Positions 31,000-34,202 of a stretch of DNA of 34,202 nucleotides are shown in pieces. The notes under the pieces are model-generated. The model was given only the letters and a program-made list of their open reading frames with translations, did not search any database and was not told where the DNA came from. The first letter of the stretch is position 1. Each line of letters starts with the position of its first letter. This DNA is from CAYPOY01 sp964412395 (lineage in GTDB: Bacteria; Chloroflexota; Anaerolineae; B4-G1): the NCBI GenBank assembly GCA_964412395.1, contig CAYPOY010000010.1:1-34202 (forward strand). The letters run 5' to 3'. The position numbers were made by a program, and so were the translations under genes.

Positions 31000-33900
31000 T
31001 CAATCCAGCGGCTGCAGCGTCGTGAAAAGCTCGGGAGATGTCTTCAAAGTATCCGCCGCTTGTATCTCCTCCTCCGAATAGTCCCAGAAGTCCCACTCCT
31101 CCGTCCGTGCCCGCATCACGCGTGGGTTTGCCCAGCCGGCCTCGCTGCCGGTGAAATCGCCCCCTGGGGCCGGTTGAGTCACGAAGGTGATTGTCACCTC
31201 TTGACCAGCGTAAGGTGCCAGGCTCACCTCTCGGTCATGCCCCTGCTCTTTGGGATCGTTGCCGACGTGCTCTGAAAACAACAACCGATGTTCCCCTTCA
31301 TCTATCACATAGATCTCAAAGGTGCTGCCGTCTCCATCCAGGCTCCGGGTCTCGGGGTTCACGGCCGGGCTGAAGCGAAGAACCGATGGCTCCGGTGGCA
31401 CCTCGAGTCTGTAAGAGACCCGAGCCCGTGGAAACACGAAAAGCACTGCCCGCTGATCCCAGGTGGCGGGTACGGTGAACCCGGTGATCCTGACGAGGGG
31501 GAAGGGGTTCTCCGGAACCTCTACCTCGGCGGCGCTGAAACTCGCAATAAAGTCATAGTAAGTGAGCGCCTGCAAAGCAGCTTCGTGCTCGGGAACAATG
31601 CCCAAGAGCTCCCAGGCCATCGCTCTCGCCCTGGTCGTTTCTCCCCGAGCTTTATACCACTCTATCAGGCCAGGATAAACATCCACAGCCAGCGACCACG
31701 AGCCAGCATTCCGGCGCTCGTTCCACAGCACGCTCCGGACGAGGCACCTGGCACCTTCTGGATTGCCGGCCGCGAGGTATACGTCCGCCGCACACCGATA
31801 CCAGGCGCGCATAGCGCCAGTGTCAACCGTAGCCTGCGCTGCGGTCAAGTACTGAGCAACGGCTCTGTCGAACTGGCCCTGGGCCTCATAGATCTGGCCC
31901 GTCTTTCCAAGATAACCAGCCTTAACGAACCCATCCGCTGCATCGGCGGCAGCCAGGTAGTGAGCATTTGCTTCGTCCATCCGGCCTTCGCGCTCGTATA
32001 ACTGGGCCACGCTCACGTGCCCCCGCACAGGCTCCAGTTCGATGGCCCGCTCAAATGCTGCCACAGCATCATCCATCCTATGTTGAGCCAGATATGCCTC
32101 GCCGAGAGAGAAGTATACCTCTGCATCCTCCGGGCACAAATCTGCAGCTCTAAGACTGGCGACCACTGCTTCCTCATAGCGCCCTACCACCTGATACCAA
32201 TGGGCCAGGTCGAGTTGCAGTTCGCCGTCTTCTGGATCCAACTCCACCTCCTTTTCAAAGTGCGCCACCACCTCGTCGAGCACGCCTGATTGCTGACACC
32301 ATTCTTCCAGGTTCTCACACGTCTCCGCCAGCCGTTCACCTGCTGCGGCGTTTTCCCCAAGAGCCCAGGAGCGCCGATACGCTTCAGCGGCCTTTTGGAG
32401 GTGAGCATGGGCGCTGTCTTCCGCCACCTCCGCCAATTCCGCATAGGCCTGGCCGAGATAAAAATGTGCCCACTCATCTTCTGGACTCGCTGCCACCGCT
32501 CTCTCGAGTTCCGCTATTGCTTTCTCCATTTTGTCCTGGGCTTGATCTGTCCATTGCCTCGCGCCTTTTGATACGAGCTCCGCTATCACTTTCGCCATTT
32601 TACCCTGGGCCTGATATGCCCGACCCAATCCCAGGTGAGCCAATGTGTCGTCAGAGTCGAGGGCGAGAGCGGCCTCGTACTCGGCGATGGCCTTGCCCCA
32701 CTCCTCTTCAACGGAATAGACATTACCGGCGAGAACATGATTAAGCTGCAATTCAGCCGTTCCTTGAGAAGTTGGTCCCAGCCGAAACAGCGCGACTCGC
32801 GCCGATTCGTAGACTGGCTCAAAGAGTTCCCCACCGGCCCGGAATGCTTGATTCAAGTAGATGAGGTCATTCATATCGGTAGACGGCGCGAACGGTCGCG
32901 CAAGCAAGACGTACGTGGGCTCAGGTTGTCTCAGATTCTCGACCTTTCCAACGTCTGCCCAGTTCGCCCCACCGCGCTGGCTGTTCCCGATAAAGCGCCG
33001 GTTGACATAGACAGGGACGAGCCTGCTGGACAACCAGAATCCCCAGATCACCGCGTCCTCAGTCGTGTGATCGCGGAGGAAATTGATGAGCCCGGGGTCC
33101 CACCAACCTTCGGCGCTGGGAGGGGCTAAAAGCCCTGTGCCGTGAAATCGGGCCGCCACGGCCTCTGTGTTCAGGTCGCTTTCTAACAGTGGTTGGCCTT
33201 TAGTGATCTGGTATCCGTGAATGGGTGGCAACCAGAACAAGCCGGGGATGGTCAGAAAAACCAGGCAGGCGGCTGCAACTGTGACCGTCGGCAGTGGATA
33301 CCGCCTCTCTGCCTCTGTGCTCCATACACGTGAGACCACACCCCGAGGACCGTCCCTGGCCAGGCGAAATCGAGCCAACACAGCCAGGAATCCCACGAGG
33401 GCCAGATATGCGAAAAACGGCAGTGGCGACAGTTTCAGCTCCTTATATAGGATAAAATCCTTCAAGAACTGCCAGCGTATGATGAGCCAGACAAGCAGAG
33501 CGCCGGTTGCGCAGGTTCCAAGAAACCCTCCCCATCGTGCCCGTGTGCTCATGCGTCGCGCCATGAGCACACCTGGATGTACGACCCGGCGATCCAGCAG
33601 GGGCAGCAGCGCACTGATGGTAGCGGTGACGATAAGTACCGACACGAAGAATTGGACCTGCTCATGCATTCGCCAGAAGCTGGGGATCACCTGCATGGCC
33701 ACGGATAGGATATGCGGTTCCAGACGCAGCAAAGGGGGAGCGATCAACCCGGCAAACACGAAAGCAACAACGAGAGGGAGCGTCCTTCGACCGACAGCCA
33801 GAAGCAACGGGAACAAGGCTATGGCTCCAGCCATCAGGTACAGTGGTCTGATATCATCCATGTACGACCCATATTCGTCAGGGGCAAAAAGCACGTTGTC

Positions 33901-34202
33901 ACGTTGGATAGTATTAAAATATGACCAATTGTGATCGGGCAACCAGACGTGGACCAACCAAAGCAACAGCACAAGGAACAACGCAAAGACGAGCACGATG
34001 CCCACGGCTCGCACCAATACTTGCCGGTTCCACCCGATCAGGAGAAGATACGTGGCCGGGAAAACAACCAGCCAGGCCAGCATAAAAAAGAGTTGGCAGG
34101 CGTGGATCGCTCCCATAACACAACCCAGCACAAAGACCACCCCGCCCAAGGCCCAAACGCGCGACGACTGACATCGAAGGTAGTGCACCAGCAAAGTCAA
34201 AG
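31000..34202 (-). CDS. Large polytopic membrane protein with TPR repeats and C-terminal beta-sandwich-like domain (5' end off window)
   Basis: At least 1066 residues; the frame is open to the right edge, so the true start is outside and the apparent TTG start is probably internal. Residues 1-330 hold about eight to ten membrane helices (for example VWALGGVVFVLGCVMGAI, VLVFALFLVLLLWLVHVW, FFVSVLIVTATISALLPLL). A soluble part follows with DAVIWGFWLSSRLVPVYVNRRF. About eight TPR-like units span residues 480-860 (VEEEWGKAIAEYEAALALD, RMDDAVAAFERAIELEP and others). The end (SLAPYAGQEVTITFVTQPAPG, WANPRV) looks like a carbohydrate-binding-type beta-sandwich. Such architecture suggests a YfhO/GT39-like glycan-processing or polymerising membrane protein with an outer-face tail. 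Base composition looks GC-richer than the middle of the window. Confidence 0.75.
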   Translation of the reverse strand, partial: LTLLVHYLRCQSSRVWALGGVVFVLGCVMGAIHACQLFFMLAWLVVFPATYLLLIGWNRQVLVRAVGIVLVFALFLVLLLWLVHVWLPDHNWSYFNTIQRDNVLFAPDEYGSYMDDIRPLYLMAGAIALFPLLLAVGRRTLPLVVAFVFAGLIAPPLLRLEPHILSVAMQVIPSFWRMHEQVQFFVSVLIVTATISALLPLLDRRVVHPGVLMARRMSTRARWGGFLGTCATGALLVWLIIRWQFLKDFILYKELKLSPLPFFAYLALVGFLAVLARFRLARDGPRGVVSRVWSTEAERRYPLPTVTVAAACLVFLTIPGLFWLPPIHGYQITKGQPLLESDLNTEAVAARFHGTGLLAPPSAEGWWDPGLINFLRDHTTEDAVIWGFWLSSRLVPVYVNRRFIGNSQRGGANWADVGKVENLRQPEPTYVLLARPFAPSTDMNDLIYLNQAFRAGGELFEPVYESARVALFRLGPTSQGTAELQLNHVLAGNVYSVEEEWGKAIAEYEAALALDSDDTLAHLGLGRAYQAQGKMAKVIAELVSKGARQWTDQAQDKMEKAIAELERAVAASPEDEWAHFYLGQAYAELAEVAEDSAHAHLQKAAEAYRRSWALGENAAAGERLAETCENLEEWCQQSGVLDEVVAHFEKEVELDPEDGELQLDLAHWYQVVGRYEEAVVASLRAADLCPEDAEVYFSLGEAYLAQHRMDDAVAAFERAIELEPVRGHVSVAQLYEREGRMDEANAHYLAAADAADGFVKAGYLGKTGQIYEAQGQFDRAVAQYLTAAQATVDTGAMRAWYRCAADVYLAAGNPEGARCLVRSVLWNERRNAGSWSLAVDVYPGLIEWYKARGETTRARAMAWELLGIVPEHEAALQALTYYDFIASFSAAEVEVPENPFPLVRITGFTVPATWDQRAVLFVFPRARVSYRLEVPPEPSVLRFSPAVNPETRSLDGDGSTFEIYVIDEGEHRLLFSEHVGNDPKEQGHDREVSLAPYAGQEVTITFVTQPAPGGDFTGSEAGWANPRVMRARTEEWDFWDYSEEEIQAADTLKTSPELFTTLQPLD

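Noticed and set aside
31288..32001. A 237-codon plus-strand frame
   Set aside because: Antisense to the TPR and beta-sandwich region of the large membrane protein; no domain is recognised.
33221..33934. A 237-codon plus-strand frame
   Set aside because: It is antisense to the membrane/TPR protein and Arg/Ser/Thr-rich as expected for the reverse strand of GC-rich hydrophobic codons.

Overview
This window is one uninterrupted, single-direction surface-polysaccharide locus. All 30 genes I can support lie on the minus strand, so transcription runs from position 34202 towards position 1. Most genes overlap or nearly touch, and the largest non-coding gap is about 176 bases, so no stretch over 300 bases lacks a gene. 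I see no tRNA, rRNA, CRISPR array, insertion sequence or transposase. The gene content is bacterial. A TPR-bearing polytopic protein, a GT39-like transferase, an antitoxin/nucleotidyltransferase-like pair and GC-rich palindromic repeats make a Chloroflexota (Anaerolineae-like) genome my best guess, but this is inference only.

Layout in transcription order: (1) 34202-31000, a large membrane/TPR protein cut by the window edge. (2) 30851-27293, a very large GT-B type transferase and a Wzx flippase. (3) 27234-21147, an unusual keto-acid/CMP-sugar block: a cytidylyltransferase fused to a 2-hydroxyacid dehydrogenase, a fumarylacetoacetate-hydrolase-family enzyme, two methyltransferase-like proteins, a KdsB-like cytidylyltransferase and an HpcH/HpaI aldolase. 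(4) 21133-17832, a second very large GT-B transferase and a GT4 transferase. (5) 17655-15594, a CMP-sugar synthetase fused to a KdsC-like phosphatase plus a NeuB-like synthase, flanked by short direct repeats. (6) 15528-14314, a GT4 transferase. (7) 14254-7393, a second NeuB-like synthase, an SpsF-like cytidylyltransferase, a damaged HAD gene, a fold-IV aminotransferase, a TIM-barrel isomerase with a fused small module, a nucleotidyltransferase-like protein, an SDR, a GmhA-like isomerase and a second SDR. (8) 7373-1, a capsule-type transferase, a GT4 transferase, a PIG-L deacetylase, an ATP-grasp ligase, a PHP phosphoesterase, an FAD oxidoreductase and a truncated GT39-like transferase.

My reading is that the locus makes a complex glycan containing several CMP-activated ulosonic (sialic-acid-like) sugars. 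It carries two NeuB-type synthases, both without the usual C-terminal SAF domain. It carries four different cytidylyltransferase domains, two of them in fusions, and one HpaI-type aldolase that could build an ulosonic acid from pyruvate instead of phosphoenolpyruvate. Neither a UDP-GlcNAc 2-epimerase for classic sialic acid nor KdsA/KdsD for Kdo is present. At least six transferases, a flippase and large membrane proteins would assemble and export the polymer. The sugar products themselves cannot be determined from sequence alone.
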